A program made the position numbers and the translations under genes. A stretch of DNA of 64,000 nt, from NCBI GenBank assembly GCA_017622875.1, contig JAGAQG010000063.1:46300-110299 (forward strand). Direction: 5' to 3'. Origin of the DNA: Lachnospiraceae bacterium. GTDB lineage: Bacteria > Bacillota > Clostridia > Lachnospirales > Lachnospiraceae. Positions within the stretch are counted from its first letter, which is position 1, and every line of letters begins with the position of its first letter. Below, piece by piece: positions 26,963 through 35,615 of this stretch. The notes beneath the pieces were generated by a model that was not told where the DNA came from, did no database searches, and saw only the letters and a list, made by a program, of their open reading frames with translations.

Positions 26963-28314
26963 TATACGTTGCTTGCTTCCAGACTCTGCATCCATTTCTT
27001 CCTACAAAGAACTACCAGTGAAATAGCAAATCGAATGCATTCTTCCAGAGAGAGAATAAAATATACATAAGGAATGGAAAGATTCAAAACAAAGGCGGAG
27101 AAAAGTCCCAGTGGAACACCAAATCCCCAGGTTCCAATGATATCAATCATCATAACGTATTTTGTTTTGCCACCGCTTCGAATGATTCCACCGCCAACGA
27201 TCATATTTAATACTTTAAATGGAGCAACAAGGGCATAGGCAGTTAAAATCTGCTGGGTAAGTGCTTTGACCGAATCCTCCACCTGATAGATTTCTACGTA
27301 GAAGGATTTTGTCGCGATCACCACCAGTGATAAGAAGATAGAACCGACAAAACCATATAAGATCAGTTTTTTTGCTGACCAATAAGCATCATCGAATTCT
27401 TTATTGCCTAACTTTTTACCAATGATAACGCTTGCTGCCTGAGATAATCCGCAGAGAGCACCGATCATCATCCCCTGTATCGGATTGGTCAACGTCATTG
27501 CAGCGCTGGCGTCAGTACCAAGATGTCCGTAAATCGCCGCATACACATTTTCACCTAAGCTCCACGCAAGTTCGCAGATAAGAATCGGTAAAAGCATGTC
27601 CATATATTGTTTCCAGTTAACTTTAACAGCTGACTTTTGGCAGTTTTCTGCAAGCTTCAGATAATCGTTGTATTTTAAAATTATCAGAAGCATTATGAAA
27701 AAGTTGGCGCATTGGGAAATAAGTGTTGCAATTGCGGCACCTTCTGCACCCATCGGAGCAAAGCCCAATTTTCCGAAAATAAGAATATAGTTCAGCACAG
27801 TATTCAAAATTGCGGACGTTATGCTTGCATAGAGTGGAAACTGTGCCATTTCCATACAGCGAAACATGGTAGAGAGCAGAGTTGCGCCCGCCATTGGAAG
27901 AAACGTACCGGAAATAATTCTAAGATAATCAGAAGAAGCCAGGATTGTTGCCTCATCTTTGATATAAAACGCCATGATCTGTTTTGGGAAAACCACACAG
28001 ATTATGGTAAACAATACAGAAATGCCGATTGCCAGTATCAGATTCAAATAAAAACTTCTTCGCACTTCCGGTTTGTTTTTCTGTCCAATGTATTGAGAAA
28101 TCATAATTCCTGCGACAGCACCGATCGCAGAAACCAAAACAGAATAAATGGATGAAAATTTTCCAGCCAGTCCGACACCTGCGACGCTGACACTGCCGAG
28201 CTGTCCGATCATGATCTGATCTACAATGCTGAAAGATGACTGGAGCATGGATTGAAGAGCAACAGGAATTGCCAGATTACATACTGTGAATAAAAAAGAT
28301 TGTTTTTGTTTCAT
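26962..28314 (-). CDS. MATE-family efflux transporter
   Basis: Twelve-segment membrane exporter of about 450 residues with two MatE halves (start MKQKQSFLFTVCNLAIPVALQ, GQLGSVSVAGVGLAGKF, and GHLGTDASAAMTLTNPIQGM in the second half). The start at 28314 is set by a GGAGGA site; an upstream in-frame ATG at 28341 lacks one. It probably exports drugs or metabolites by Na+ or H+ antiport. The divergent palindrome region behind it separates it from a LacI gene. Confidence 0.9.
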   Translation of the reverse strand: MKQKQSFLFTVCNLAIPVALQSMLQSSFSIVDQIMIGQLGSVSVAGVGLAGKFSSIYSVLVSAIGAVAGIMISQYIGQKNKPEVRRSFYLNLILAIGISVLFTIICVVFPKQIMAFYIKDEATILASSDYLRIISGTFLPMAGATLLSTMFRCMEMAQFPLYASITSAILNTVLNYILIFGKLGFAPMGAEGAAIATLISQCANFFIMLLIILKYNDYLKLAENCQKSAVKVNWKQYMDMLLPILICELAWSLGENVYAAIYGHLGTDASAAMTLTNPIQGMMIGALCGLSQAASVIIGKKLGNKEFDDAYWSAKKLILYGFVGSIFLSLVVIATKSFYVEIYQVEDSVKALTQQILTAYALVAPFKVLNMIVGGGIIRSGGKTKYVMMIDIIGTWGFGVPLGLFSAFVLNLSIPYVYFILSLEECIRFAISLVVLCRKKWMQSLEASNV

Positions 28315-28404
28315 AAAAACTCCTCCGAGTTGTAGTTTCATTCACATTTTATCGCTGATGTCCCATAATTACAAAGGTTAAACGCGTAACCTGAAACAAA
28401 AATG

Positions 28405-28443
28405 AAAGGTTGTATTTGTGTATAATTAACAAATACAACCTTT
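28405..28443. terminator. Long perfect inverted repeat, probable terminator of the LacI gene
   Basis: AAAGGTTGTATTTGT and ACAAATACAACCTTT form a perfect 15-bp stem around nine bases. On the minus strand it directly follows the LacI-family gene and runs into TTTCATTTTTG, so termination is likely; because the next minus-strand gene (MATE) begins just downstream, an operator role is also possible. Confidence 0.65.
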
Positions 28444-28447
28444 GGAG

Positions 28448-29458
28448 TCAGTCTTTGACTTCCTTCGTGCTTGCACGTTTCACCAGTGTCACAGGCAGCA
28501 TGATTTCAGTTTCACTGATTAAATTTTCTTTCATTTCCCGTAACTTTTGAAGGGCAATCTTTGCACGCAGAGCGCAATCCTGTTTTACGGTAGTCAATGT
28601 AGGAGAAATCATTTCACACATTGGAATATCATCAAATCCAGCTACAGAAATATCTTCCGGTACACGGATTCCCTGTTCATTCAGAAAATGAATCAGGTCA
28701 ATTGCGTAATAATCTGAAACAACAAAGATGGCAGAAACTTTACGAAACTGTTCTACCTCCCGATGATAAAATTCCCAGCGTTCTTCTTTTAACATTGGAA
28801 TTATCATAAAATTTACTGTTCCAGTGCCGAATCCGGCACAGAATCCGTCATAGCGCTGTTTATCGATACCCACATCATTATCGGAAAGGCATAAGGCATT
28901 TTTATGGCCGAGCTGTCGGAAGTATTCTCCAACCTGAAAACCTCCGTCGAAATTGTCAATGGTAATATTAAAAATACGTTCAGGGTTTTCGCAAAATCCA
29001 TCATAAACAACGAAAGGAATCCTCATGTGATTTCGAAGATACATATAGTCTTCATCGCAAAATCCGATCACGACCAGACCATCCATATTCCACATGGAAG
29101 CAAACTGAATGACCTCTTTAGGATTTTTAGCTTTTTTGACCATCATGAACTGTCCCTGTTTTTCAATTTCTGTAGACAGATAATTGAGAGAGGAGGCGAT
29201 AAAAACATCTTCTAAAGTATGTCCCTCATATTTTTCATGGTCATTGATGAAGACTCCAATAATCTTCGAAGAATTCTGCGCAAGCAAAATACCAGCCATA
29301 CTTGGAATGTACTGGCGTTCCTCTAACAGGGCCTGGACACGTTTTACCGTTTCATCGGATATTTTCTTTGTTTTTCCATGGATCACATTGGAAACGGTAG
29401 CAGTGCTAAGACCTAATTCCTCCGCAATGTCACTGATTCTTACACGTTGTTCTCCCAT
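28448..29458 (-). CDS. LacI-family transcriptional regulator
   Basis: A 336-residue repressor. The N-terminal LacI HTH reads VRISDIAEELGLSTATVSNVIHGK, then a hinge helix and a periplasmic-binding-like effector domain (IIGVFINDHEKYEGHTLED, GFDDIPMCEMISPTLTTVKQD). Start placed at 29458 where the HTH begins; longer in-frame starts would add 30 hydrophobic residues without purpose. Regulated genes are not obvious; the MATE gene downstream is a candidate. Confidence 0.9.
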   Translation of the reverse strand: MGEQRVRISDIAEELGLSTATVSNVIHGKTKKISDETVKRVQALLEERQYIPSMAGILLAQNSSKIIGVFINDHEKYEGHTLEDVFIASSLNYLSTEIEKQGQFMMVKKAKNPKEVIQFASMWNMDGLVVIGFCDEDYMYLRNHMRIPFVVYDGFCENPERIFNITIDNFDGGFQVGEYFRQLGHKNALCLSDNDVGIDKQRYDGFCAGFGTGTVNFMIIPMLKEERWEFYHREVEQFRKVSAIFVVSDYYAIDLIHFLNEQGIRVPEDISVAGFDDIPMCEMISPTLTTVKQDCALRAKIALQKLREMKENLISETEIMLPVTLVKRASTKEVKD

Positions 29459-29541
29459 AGGATCGTTACCTTTCGTTAAAAACATTTCTAAAAAGAATAG
29501 TATCATAAGATGGGAGAAAAAGGGAAGATTTGCGATTCTAT

Positions 29542-29570
29542 TTGCCACGACGAAAATTCATTTGTATAAT
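29542..29570 (+). promoter_or_regulatory. Promoter of the nitroreductase gene
   Basis: TTGCCA, exactly 17 bases, then TATAAT, 33 bases upstream of the nitroreductase start. Overlaps the upstream side of the divergent LacI gene. Confidence 0.75.
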
Positions 29571-29602
29571 ATAGTTAATATTTCTTTCAGGAGGAAAACA
29601 GA

Positions 29603-30124
29603 ATGGGCGATACATTAAATATAATGAAAACAAGAACAAGCGTAAAAAAATATAAACCGGATATGGTTCCAAAGGAACTCATTGATCAGATCATCGAAGC
29701 AGGACTCTATGCTCCATCAGGAATGAACGGACAGTCCCCGATCGTTGTCGCAGTTACAAATAAGGAATTAAGAGATAAGCTGTCTAAAATGAATGCAGCG
29801 ATTATGGGTGCAAACATTGATCCATTTTACGGAGCACCAGTAGTTCTGGTCGTTTTGGCAGATAAAACAAGACCAACTTACCTTTACGATGGAAGCCTTG
29901 TGATGGAAAACATGATGCTTGCGGCTCATGAGCTTGGACTCGGAAGCTGCTGGATTCATCGTGCAAAGGAAGAATTCGAGACAGAAGAGGGAAAAGAGAT
30001 TTTAAAATCTCTCGGAATTGAAGGAGAATACGAAGGAATTGGTCATTGTATTCTTGGATATGCAGAGGGTGACGTTCCACAGGTAAAGGCCAGAAAAGAA
30101 AACAGAGTTTATTACGCAGAATAA
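29603..30124 (+). CDS. Nitroreductase-family flavoprotein
   Basis: A 173-residue FMN-dependent reductase with NIMKTRTSVKKYKPD (FMN phosphate site) and LYAPSGMNGQSPIVV, then EGIGHCILGYAEG near the end. Dimeric and NAD(P)H-dependent in this family; substrate unknown. AGGAGG ribosome site. It resembles the nitroreductase at 43091 in fold but is not a close copy. Confidence 0.88.
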   Translation: MGDTLNIMKTRTSVKKYKPDMVPKELIDQIIEAGLYAPSGMNGQSPIVVAVTNKELRDKLSKMNAAIMGANIDPFYGAPVVLVVLADKTRPTYLYDGSLVMENMMLAAHELGLGSCWIHRAKEEFETEEGKEILKSLGIEGEYEGIGHCILGYAEGDVPQVKARKENRVYYAE

Positions 30125-30365
30125 TATATGCCCAAAATATTAGCAAATTGAGGGCAGCTGGACTGGATAATTTTACCAATGCCCATTGAAATGTCATAAG
30201 AAGCAAAATAGCTGGATAAAAGAAGAAATTTTGGAAAGTATGGTAGATTTTTTTCGTATTACGCCTAGACAGAGAAAGAAATGATTAGGAAAACATTGGA
30301 AAATATTCAGAAAGTCTTAAAAAATGGGAAGAATTTTATGGTAAAGTAAAAATAAGAAATGTTTT
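30125..30365. other. Intergenic stretch without recognisable gene
   Basis: AT-rich sequence. Short open frames occur (for example around 30190-30280) but lack ribosome sites and start codons in a sensible place. No promoter with both boxes was found. Confidence 0.4.
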
Positions 30366-30386
30366 ATGGAACAGGAGACGATATCA

Positions 30387-30779
30387 ATGCTAAAAGAGAA
30401 AAAGGGATTAAAAATTTTATATTTGTTGGCATTAGGTTCTATATTTCTTCCATGGTTTACATTTGATGCCAAAATGATGGGATATCGCCATGGCTGGCTT
30501 TATTTAGACTGGTTTGCTGTTCAAAACATTATCATTGGAATCTATTTATTTGGGAAAAAGCGAGGCAGAGTTTTTACATTTCTTACAGAAGTAAGTCTAT
30601 TTATGAATTTGGTTGCACTGGTGCTTGTTTTTGGCCTTTGGCAAGGAAGAGCCAATATCATTTTAGGATTTCAATGGAGAGATGGGTTTAGCACCGCCCA
30701 GCCGGGATATTGGATTTCAGTGGTTTTATTTCTTGCATTATTTGTCATGTTTCAAAAGAATGTGCTAAAATGTAAATAA
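30387..30779 (+). CDS. Small four-segment membrane protein, unknown function
   Basis: A 130-residue protein with about four hydrophobic segments (ILYLLALGSIFLPWF, WFAVQNIIIGIYLFG, LFMNLVALVLVFGLW, YWISVVLFLALFVMF). I choose the ATG at 30387 because AGGAGA at 30373-30378 is spaced for it. No family recognised. It is followed 50 bases later by another small membrane protein, so the two may act together. Confidence 0.6.
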   Translation: MLKEKKGLKILYLLALGSIFLPWFTFDAKMMGYRHGWLYLDWFAVQNIIIGIYLFGKKRGRVFTFLTEVSLFMNLVALVLVFGLWQGRANIILGFQWRDGFSTAQPGYWISVVLFLALFVMFQKNVLKCK

Positions 30780-30826
30780 TAAACTATTTGCAGGAAATCC
30801 GAAAGGAGCAGAAAAGGAGATTTGCT

Positions 30827-31225
30827 ATGACACAATTTCAAAAAATTATTCAGGCACATAGAAAGATGGCATGTGGAATTGTATTTGGATTCATGATCTT
30901 TTTTAGCTGTTTCAGTTTCCCATTTATTAATTTTACGCGTGACTTTCCAGCTTATATAAAAATATCTACGATAGCAGTCACATTTGGAGCATTCATTTAT
31001 ATGGGGATTGCAGAGGCAAATGTATTCATGGAGAGTACCTTTGGAAAGATATTTTTTATGAATCTGATGCTTGTAGTTGCTGGGATGGGAGCAAGATATC
31101 TGTTGGAATTTGGTGAGGTTTCTAATACCTACAATTTTACAGTTCTTAATAGCACGGTACATATTTTCGTGACAGTTGTTTTGACTACGATTACGTGGTA
31201 CTATTTATACAGTAACAAAATTTGA
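30827..31225 (+). CDS. Small membrane protein, unknown function
   Basis: A 132-residue protein with four predicted membrane segments (CGIVFGFMIFFSCFSF, ISTIAVTFGAFIYMG, FFMNLMLVVAGMGARYLLEF, STVHIFVTVVLTTITWYYLY). The ATG at 30827 follows AAAAGGAGA. No family recognised. It lies just upstream of the HD-domain gene (20 bases). Confidence 0.6.
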   Translation: MTQFQKIIQAHRKMACGIVFGFMIFFSCFSFPFINFTRDFPAYIKISTIAVTFGAFIYMGIAEANVFMESTFGKIFFMNLMLVVAGMGARYLLEFGEVSNTYNFTVLNSTVHIFVTVVLTTITWYYLYSNKI

Positions 31226-31244
31226 ACAGAGAAGGGTTAATTTC

Positions 31245-31805
31245 ATGGAAGCAAGAAAATTATTGGATGCATTGGTGGTGGCTGAGCGCTTAAAAGATAC
31301 GACACGTCACTGTTATACGACGAAAGGGCGTCATGAAAGTGTAGCAGAACATAGCTGGATGATGACGCTGATGGCGTTCTTTATGAGAGACGAGTTCCCG
31401 GAAGCAGATATGGACAAGGTCATTCGTATGTGTATCATCCATGATTTAGGAGAATGTTTCACTGGTGATATTCCAACCTTCGAAAAAACGGAAGCCAATG
31501 AAGTGACAGAGGAAACACTGTTAAATAACTGGGTGGATTCATTGCCTGCGAATTATGCGGAAGAAATGAAAGCGCTTTATGAAGAAATGGCAGAACGAAA
31601 GACTGTAGAGGCAAAGATTTATAAGGCAATCGATGGTCTGGAGGCTTTGATTCAGCATAATCTGTCAGATCTTTCTACGTGGATTCCGCGGGAATATGAT
31701 TTAAATATGACTTATGCAGATGATAAGGTTGCATTTTCAGAATATTTAAAAACACTTAGAGAAGAGATTCGAAAAGATACAATTAAAAAAATTGAAAATG
31801 AATAG
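31245..31805 (+). CDS. HD-domain phosphohydrolase (YfbR/HDDC2-like)
   Basis: A 186-residue HD-superfamily protein. Metal-binding residues are visible in RHESVAEHSWMM, IIHDLGECFTGD (the HD pair) and AKIYKAIDGLEALIQHN. This layout is that of YfbR-like 5'-deoxynucleotidases, which dephosphorylate dNMPs. The substrate here is inferred. TAG stop. Confidence 0.82.
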   Translation: MEARKLLDALVVAERLKDTTRHCYTTKGRHESVAEHSWMMTLMAFFMRDEFPEADMDKVIRMCIIHDLGECFTGDIPTFEKTEANEVTEETLLNNWVDSLPANYAEEMKALYEEMAERKTVEAKIYKAIDGLEALIQHNLSDLSTWIPREYDLNMTYADDKVAFSEYLKTLREEIRKDTIKKIENE

Positions 31806-31806
31806 T

Positions 31807-31868
31807 ATAAAAAAAGAAACGAGCAAGCCGCATAAGTAACATTGTACGGTAGTAAACTTCGTTTCTTT
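31807..31868 (-). ncRNA. Candidate small RNA with own promoter and terminator
   Basis: On the minus strand, TTGACT (31897-31902), 16 bases and TATAAT (31875-31880) form a near-consensus promoter. About seven bases on, a sequence of roughly 60 nt begins with AAAGAAACGA and ends with TCGTTTCTTTTTTT: its two ends pair in a 10-bp stem closed by a loop of about 38 nt and run into T7. So a complete transcription unit of some 60 nt fits the gap between the GroEL-like and HD genes. No coding frame. Family not recognised. Confidence 0.5.
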
Positions 31869-31898
31869 AATTATATTATACTATATTTAGTAGTAAAG

Positions 31899-33488
31899 TC
31901 AAGATTCCATTTGATGATAGATCACACCTGCGTTTGCGGTTAAAATCGTAGCAGCATATTCAGCGGCGATTTTAAATGAGGAACAAACTACATCAACTGA
32001 ATCTAAAATTCCAGCTTCTCTAAAATCTGTAAATTGCTGATTTTTGGCATCAAATCCCCAAAAAGGTTTGTCAGTACATTCTAACAAAGAAGAAACAATA
32101 TAGCTACCATTCGCCCCGGCATTCTGCGCGATATGGTAAGCAGGAGCACAAAGCGCTGCTTTAATACAAAGTCCTCCCATTTTTTCCTCTTCACTGCCTG
32201 AAGAAATCAGTTGTTCAATGACTGGAATTGCCTGCAAATAGGACTTTCCGCCACCAGCTGTAACACCGGAATTCAGTGCTGAATAAACTGCCTGAACAGC
32301 ATTTTCAATCTGGAACTGATTTTCAAACATTTCGTATTCTGTAGTACCTCCGGCAACAACTGTTACTGTACAGCCATTTAAGATTGCCTGTGTCTGTTTC
32401 AATTTCTCTATTTCATAATCTGCATCTGTTTTGGAAAGCAGATTTTTTACATAGTTTTTCAGATATCCAACAATTTCTCTGTTTTCTTTAGGAAATCCTT
32501 TGATCAAAGTGGTGTCTTTTCCAAGGCAGACGGATTCTGCAAATCCGCAAATTTCCAATCCGCAGTCTTTTAATTCCAGTCCGTTGTATTCATCAATTAA
32601 GGCAGCGCCGGTTTTGGCTGCGAGCGCAAGCATGTTTCTGCGTCTGGTATCTCCGTGACCAGGACCGAGGCCAACCACTACATTGAGGACTTTATGATGA
32701 ATATTATTTGCCAGGATTTTTACCAGGCGTTCATCAATGTCTTCTGCAATGATCAATAGAGGCATTCTCTTACGAATCAGTTGATTTAAAAGCTTCTCCA
32801 GTTCAGAAAAATCCTTCAGTTCCCGGTTCACTAATAAAATATAAGTATTTTCCAGAACTGCCTGTTTTTTCTCAGGTATATTTACAAATATACTGGATGC
32901 ATAGCCGTAATCGTAGCGTATTCCTTCGCTGATTTCCAGTCGGTTTTCCAGTTCCTGACTGTCTGTTACGGTGATGATTCCGTCAGAACCAACGATTTTA
33001 AATGCTTCAGCAACCAAATGTCCGATTTCCACGCTGTCAGCAGCAATTGTGGCAACATTTTCTGCGACTTTCAGTGAATCAACGGGGATTGCCATTTTAT
33101 GAATCAATTGTTCTGCCACTGGAATTGCTTTTTTGATTCCTTTGCGTAGCTGAATTGGATTGACACCAGAAGCAATGAGCCTTCGTCCTTCTTCGATCAT
33201 GGCATTTGCCATAATAACCGTGGCAATGGTACCATCGCCATTTAATTTGTTTGCACGTAAAGCGGCGTCTTTTAAAGTAGAAGCCCCTAGATTTTTTGCA
33301 TGATCTATTAGAGAAAAATCTGCCAGAATCTTCTTTCCGGCATTTACGATCAACGCAATATCATGCTCCTGATCAAAGATTGTATTTCGTCCATTTGGGC
33401 CATAATTGGGTGCCAGTATATCTGCCAGTGCATTGACTCCGGCTGCCAGTTCATTTAATAGATCAGAATCTGCAACTATTCTTGCCAT
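31899..33488 (-). CDS. Divergent GroEL paralogue
   Basis: A 529-residue group I chaperonin homologue: equatorial GPNGRNTIF, NGDGTIAT (P-loop equivalent, keeps the D87 homologue as D85), apical region PLLIIAEDID and GPGHGDTRRRNML, and C-terminal VTAGGG. By eye against E. coli GroEL, D52 is Ala50, D398 is Asn396, K51 is Asn49, and apical L234, Y203 and V264 are Glu, Ile and Asn. The Gly-Gly-Met tail is missing, and no groES adjoins it. ATP turnover should be slow or lost and GroES binding is doubtful. It follows the TetR gene by 19 bases as an operon. A dedicated chaperone for neighbouring methyltransferases is only a hypothesis. Confidence 0.85.
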   Translation of the reverse strand: MARIVADSDLLNELAAGVNALADILAPNYGPNGRNTIFDQEHDIALIVNAGKKILADFSLIDHAKNLGASTLKDAALRANKLNGDGTIATVIMANAMIEEGRRLIASGVNPIQLRKGIKKAIPVAEQLIHKMAIPVDSLKVAENVATIAADSVEIGHLVAEAFKIVGSDGIITVTDSQELENRLEISEGIRYDYGYASSIFVNIPEKKQAVLENTYILLVNRELKDFSELEKLLNQLIRKRMPLLIIAEDIDERLVKILANNIHHKVLNVVVGLGPGHGDTRRRNMLALAAKTGAALIDEYNGLELKDCGLEICGFAESVCLGKDTTLIKGFPKENREIVGYLKNYVKNLLSKTDADYEIEKLKQTQAILNGCTVTVVAGGTTEYEMFENQFQIENAVQAVYSALNSGVTAGGGKSYLQAIPVIEQLISSGSEEEKMGGLCIKAALCAPAYHIAQNAGANGSYIVSSLLECTDKPFWGFDAKNQQFTDFREAGILDSVDVVCSSFKIAAEYAATILTANAGVIYHQMES

Positions 33489-33507
33489 TTTCTGTTCTCC
33501 CTTGTGT

Positions 33508-34161
33508 TTATTCTTTCATCCCTAATTCTGAGGCAATCTCAGATAGTAATTCATCAGTGATTGAGGCCCCTACTTCTGGGATCAATTTTTCTAAATTATC
33601 GATAGGTATGTTCATATCCTGCAAAGAATTGGTTACTTTCATTTGGTAGGTAAATGCCTCTGTCAGAGACATTTTTCCTGTGATATAAAAGTTGACCAGA
33701 GAAATATGAACATCGGAAATGATGATTTGTGCATGATTTTCTTCATCATAAGTAAGGTTTAAGTTTTCAAATAAAAACCAGCTGCTCATTTTATAGTATC
33801 TGCAAATGATGGCATTAAATGCCTGTGCGTGGCTGTTTCGGAATTCAAAACAAAAATTTGCAAACCCCTTATATTTATTCATGAACTGATAATGCAAAAT
33901 CCAGTAGAATAAATAACGAAAATATGGATTTTCCTCATTTTTTTGATATTTACTCCTTAAAGCAATAATACTTTTATATCTGTTAATCAGCGTTTCTGCA
34001 ATTTCCTGTTTGCTGGAAAAATGCATATAGATTGCTTCGTGAGAAATCCCTACTTTTTTGGCAAGCTTCCTGATAGAAAGATTATTGTAGCCGATTTCAC
34101 AAAATTCTTCCAATGCGCATTCCTGAATTCTTTTTTGTGTATCTCCCTTTGGTCTTCCCAT
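33508..34161 (-). CDS. TetR-family transcriptional regulator
   Basis: A 217-residue regulator with N-terminal HTH (RIQECALEEFCEIGYNNLSIRKLAKKVGISHEAIYMHFSSK in order of helices) and a divergent ligand domain. First gene of an operon with the GroEL paralogue. Its own promoter carries a small palindrome that may be an autoregulatory operator. The nearby corrinoid operon is another likely target. Confidence 0.9.
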   Translation of the reverse strand: MGRPKGDTQKRIQECALEEFCEIGYNNLSIRKLAKKVGISHEAIYMHFSSKQEIAETLINRYKSIIALRSKYQKNEENPYFRYLFYWILHYQFMNKYKGFANFCFEFRNSHAQAFNAIICRYYKMSSWFLFENLNLTYDEENHAQIIISDVHISLVNFYITGKMSLTEAFTYQMKVTNSLQDMNIPIDNLEKLIPEVGASITDELLSEIASELGMKE

Positions 34162-34190
34162 GACTTGTATCCTTCCTGCAAATTAATTTT

Positions 34191-34232
34191 ATCATATATG
34201 AAAGTATTTTCTAATGTCAAGCATACCATGGT
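34191..34232 (-). promoter_or_regulatory. Promoter of the TetR-GroEL operon with palindrome
   Basis: Minus-strand TTGACA (34215-34220), 18-base spacer, TATGAT (34191-34196). Directly upstream of the -35 box is ACCATGGT (34225-34232) in a larger imperfect palindrome, a possible operator. Confidence 0.65.
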
Positions 34233-34255
34233 GTTAAGATAAATCATGAAATAAT

Positions 34256-34303
34256 TACAGTGCAGAAGGAAAAATCGGAGAGTGATCAATCCTCTGCACT
34301 GTA
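34256..34303. repeat. Inverted repeat between the methyltransferase operon and the TetR gene
   Basis: TACAGTGCAGAAGGA (34256-34270) and TCCTCTGCACTGTA (34290-34303) pair with one extra base, enclosing 19 bases. It lies after the 42-residue ORF, so it may end the methyltransferase operon, though the T tract on the minus strand is weak (AATTATTT). Confidence 0.55.
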
Positions 34304-34313
34304 AAAAGAGATA

Positions 34314-34442
34314 TTACCAGATTAATAAACGAGTTAATTTTAAGAGGAAATCCATTTTTGCCTTTTCGCTAGGAAAATCTTTTAAATCTTTTTCCATGAT
34401 CTCCTTATATACATCGGTCATTTTTTTATCTTTGTTTTCCAT
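34314..34442 (-). CDS. 42-residue protein at the end of the methyltransferase operon
   Basis: A short ORF with a strong ribosome site (GGAGG about 8 bases before ATG) beginning 15 bases after the UroD-type methyltransferase gene. The product is charged and helical (MENKDKKMTDVYKEIMEKDL then FPSEKAKMDFLLKLTRLLIW), with an amphipathic C-terminal helix. No family recognised. Position suggests a small partner of the methyltransferases. Confidence 0.6.
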   Translation of the reverse strand: MENKDKKMTDVYKEIMEKDLKDFPSEKAKMDFLLKLTRLLIW

Positions 34443-34457
34443 ACCTGAATCCTCCGA

Positions 34458-35603
34458 TTAATAATTATGAACAAATTCGTAAACAGCCTCAAGATTTTCT
34501 GTATTTACATCGTTTGGACATACGAGTTCACGGTCGATTGTAAAGATGTAACCACCGTCAGCACCAAAGTCTTCAATGTATTTTTTCGCCAGATCCAGAC
34601 ATTCTTCCTTGGATTTGAAACGAAGTTCGTTCATAGCCATACCACCAACGATTACTGAGTTGTCGCCCAGTTTTTCTTTTGCCTGATACATTCCGTCTGG
34701 AGCGATGTGGAAAGCAGCCTGATTCTTTGGAACATCCTGGATAATATCCAGTTTGTCAGTCCATGTTCCTTCACAGTAAATGCAGGTACGTCCGCCCTTT
34801 TCCCAGATTGGTTTGGCAAGTTTTAAGTAGTATTTCCACCAGAGCTGTTCAAACTGTTTTGGTCTGATGAAGTTTGGTGAATGAGCCATTGTACCAAAGA
34901 TTGGGAATGCAGGATAGGATTCTACGGTTGGGTCATATCCGAGCATTGCTTCAGAGTACATCATTAATTTATCGCAGGCTTCTTCAACTAACTCAGGGCG
35001 TCTTCTTAAGTCTACGGCAAGTCCTCGGAATCCTCTTAAGAAGTCGAAGATCATATCCAGTGGCGGCGATAAAACAGCACCATTGAAAACAGGAATGTCG
35101 CGGTCACGTAATTCTTTTACAAGTTTTTTCTGAACTTCCGCTTTTTTGAGTCTGTGCTGTACACATGCGCTCATAGCTTCATAATTGTCTGCGAAATCTC
35201 CACGGAGTTTTTCTGCTTTTCTAGGAAGAATTTCGTTTACAACAAATTCGTATGGTTCTGCGATGAGTTTTGGATATTCATCATCACCCATAACAATATT
35301 TTCTTTATGCTGGATAGAAGTTCCGTCATTAGATGCGAATGCAGCACCGCTTCCGATTAATTCGAATGATTTCGCATCATTTACGATACCGCCAGTCATA
35401 ACTGCATCACAGTAAAGAGTGTCAAATGTTTTTAAGTAATATTCTTTTTCTAAGATAGGATTTTCTTCCATCTCTTTAACAGTTCCGCCGGCATTGGCAA
35501 TTGCCCATGTACCGACCATCGCTAATGCAGGAGTATGATCAGGTTTTTTGTGATCATAGGCGTCAATAATTCTTTGGACTCTTTCGTTTAATGTATCTCC
35601 CAT
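34458..35603 (-). CDS. UroD-type corrinoid-dependent methyltransferase (MT-I)
   Basis: A 381-residue TIM-barrel protein of the uroporphyrinogen-decarboxylase-like methyltransferase family (MtaA/MtvB type). Seen: RVQRIIDAYDHKKPDHTP at the N-terminus, a substrate region PIFGTMAHSPNFIRPKQFEQL, and RTCIYCEGTW and GGYIFTIDRELVC near the C-terminus, where Cys/His zinc ligands of this family occur. It would move a methyl group from a methylated substrate to the corrinoid protein. The substrate (methoxy-aromatic, methylamine-like or methylthiol) is unknown. Third gene of the operon. Confidence 0.82.
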   Translation of the reverse strand: MGDTLNERVQRIIDAYDHKKPDHTPALAMVGTWAIANAGGTVKEMEENPILEKEYYLKTFDTLYCDAVMTGGIVNDAKSFELIGSGAAFASNDGTSIQHKENIVMGDDEYPKLIAEPYEFVVNEILPRKAEKLRGDFADNYEAMSACVQHRLKKAEVQKKLVKELRDRDIPVFNGAVLSPPLDMIFDFLRGFRGLAVDLRRRPELVEEACDKLMMYSEAMLGYDPTVESYPAFPIFGTMAHSPNFIRPKQFEQLWWKYYLKLAKPIWEKGGRTCIYCEGTWTDKLDIIQDVPKNQAAFHIAPDGMYQAKEKLGDNSVIVGGMAMNELRFKSKEECLDLAKKYIEDFGADGGYIFTIDRELVCPNDVNTENLEAVYEFVHNY

Positions 35604-35615
35604 TGTTGTCCTCCT

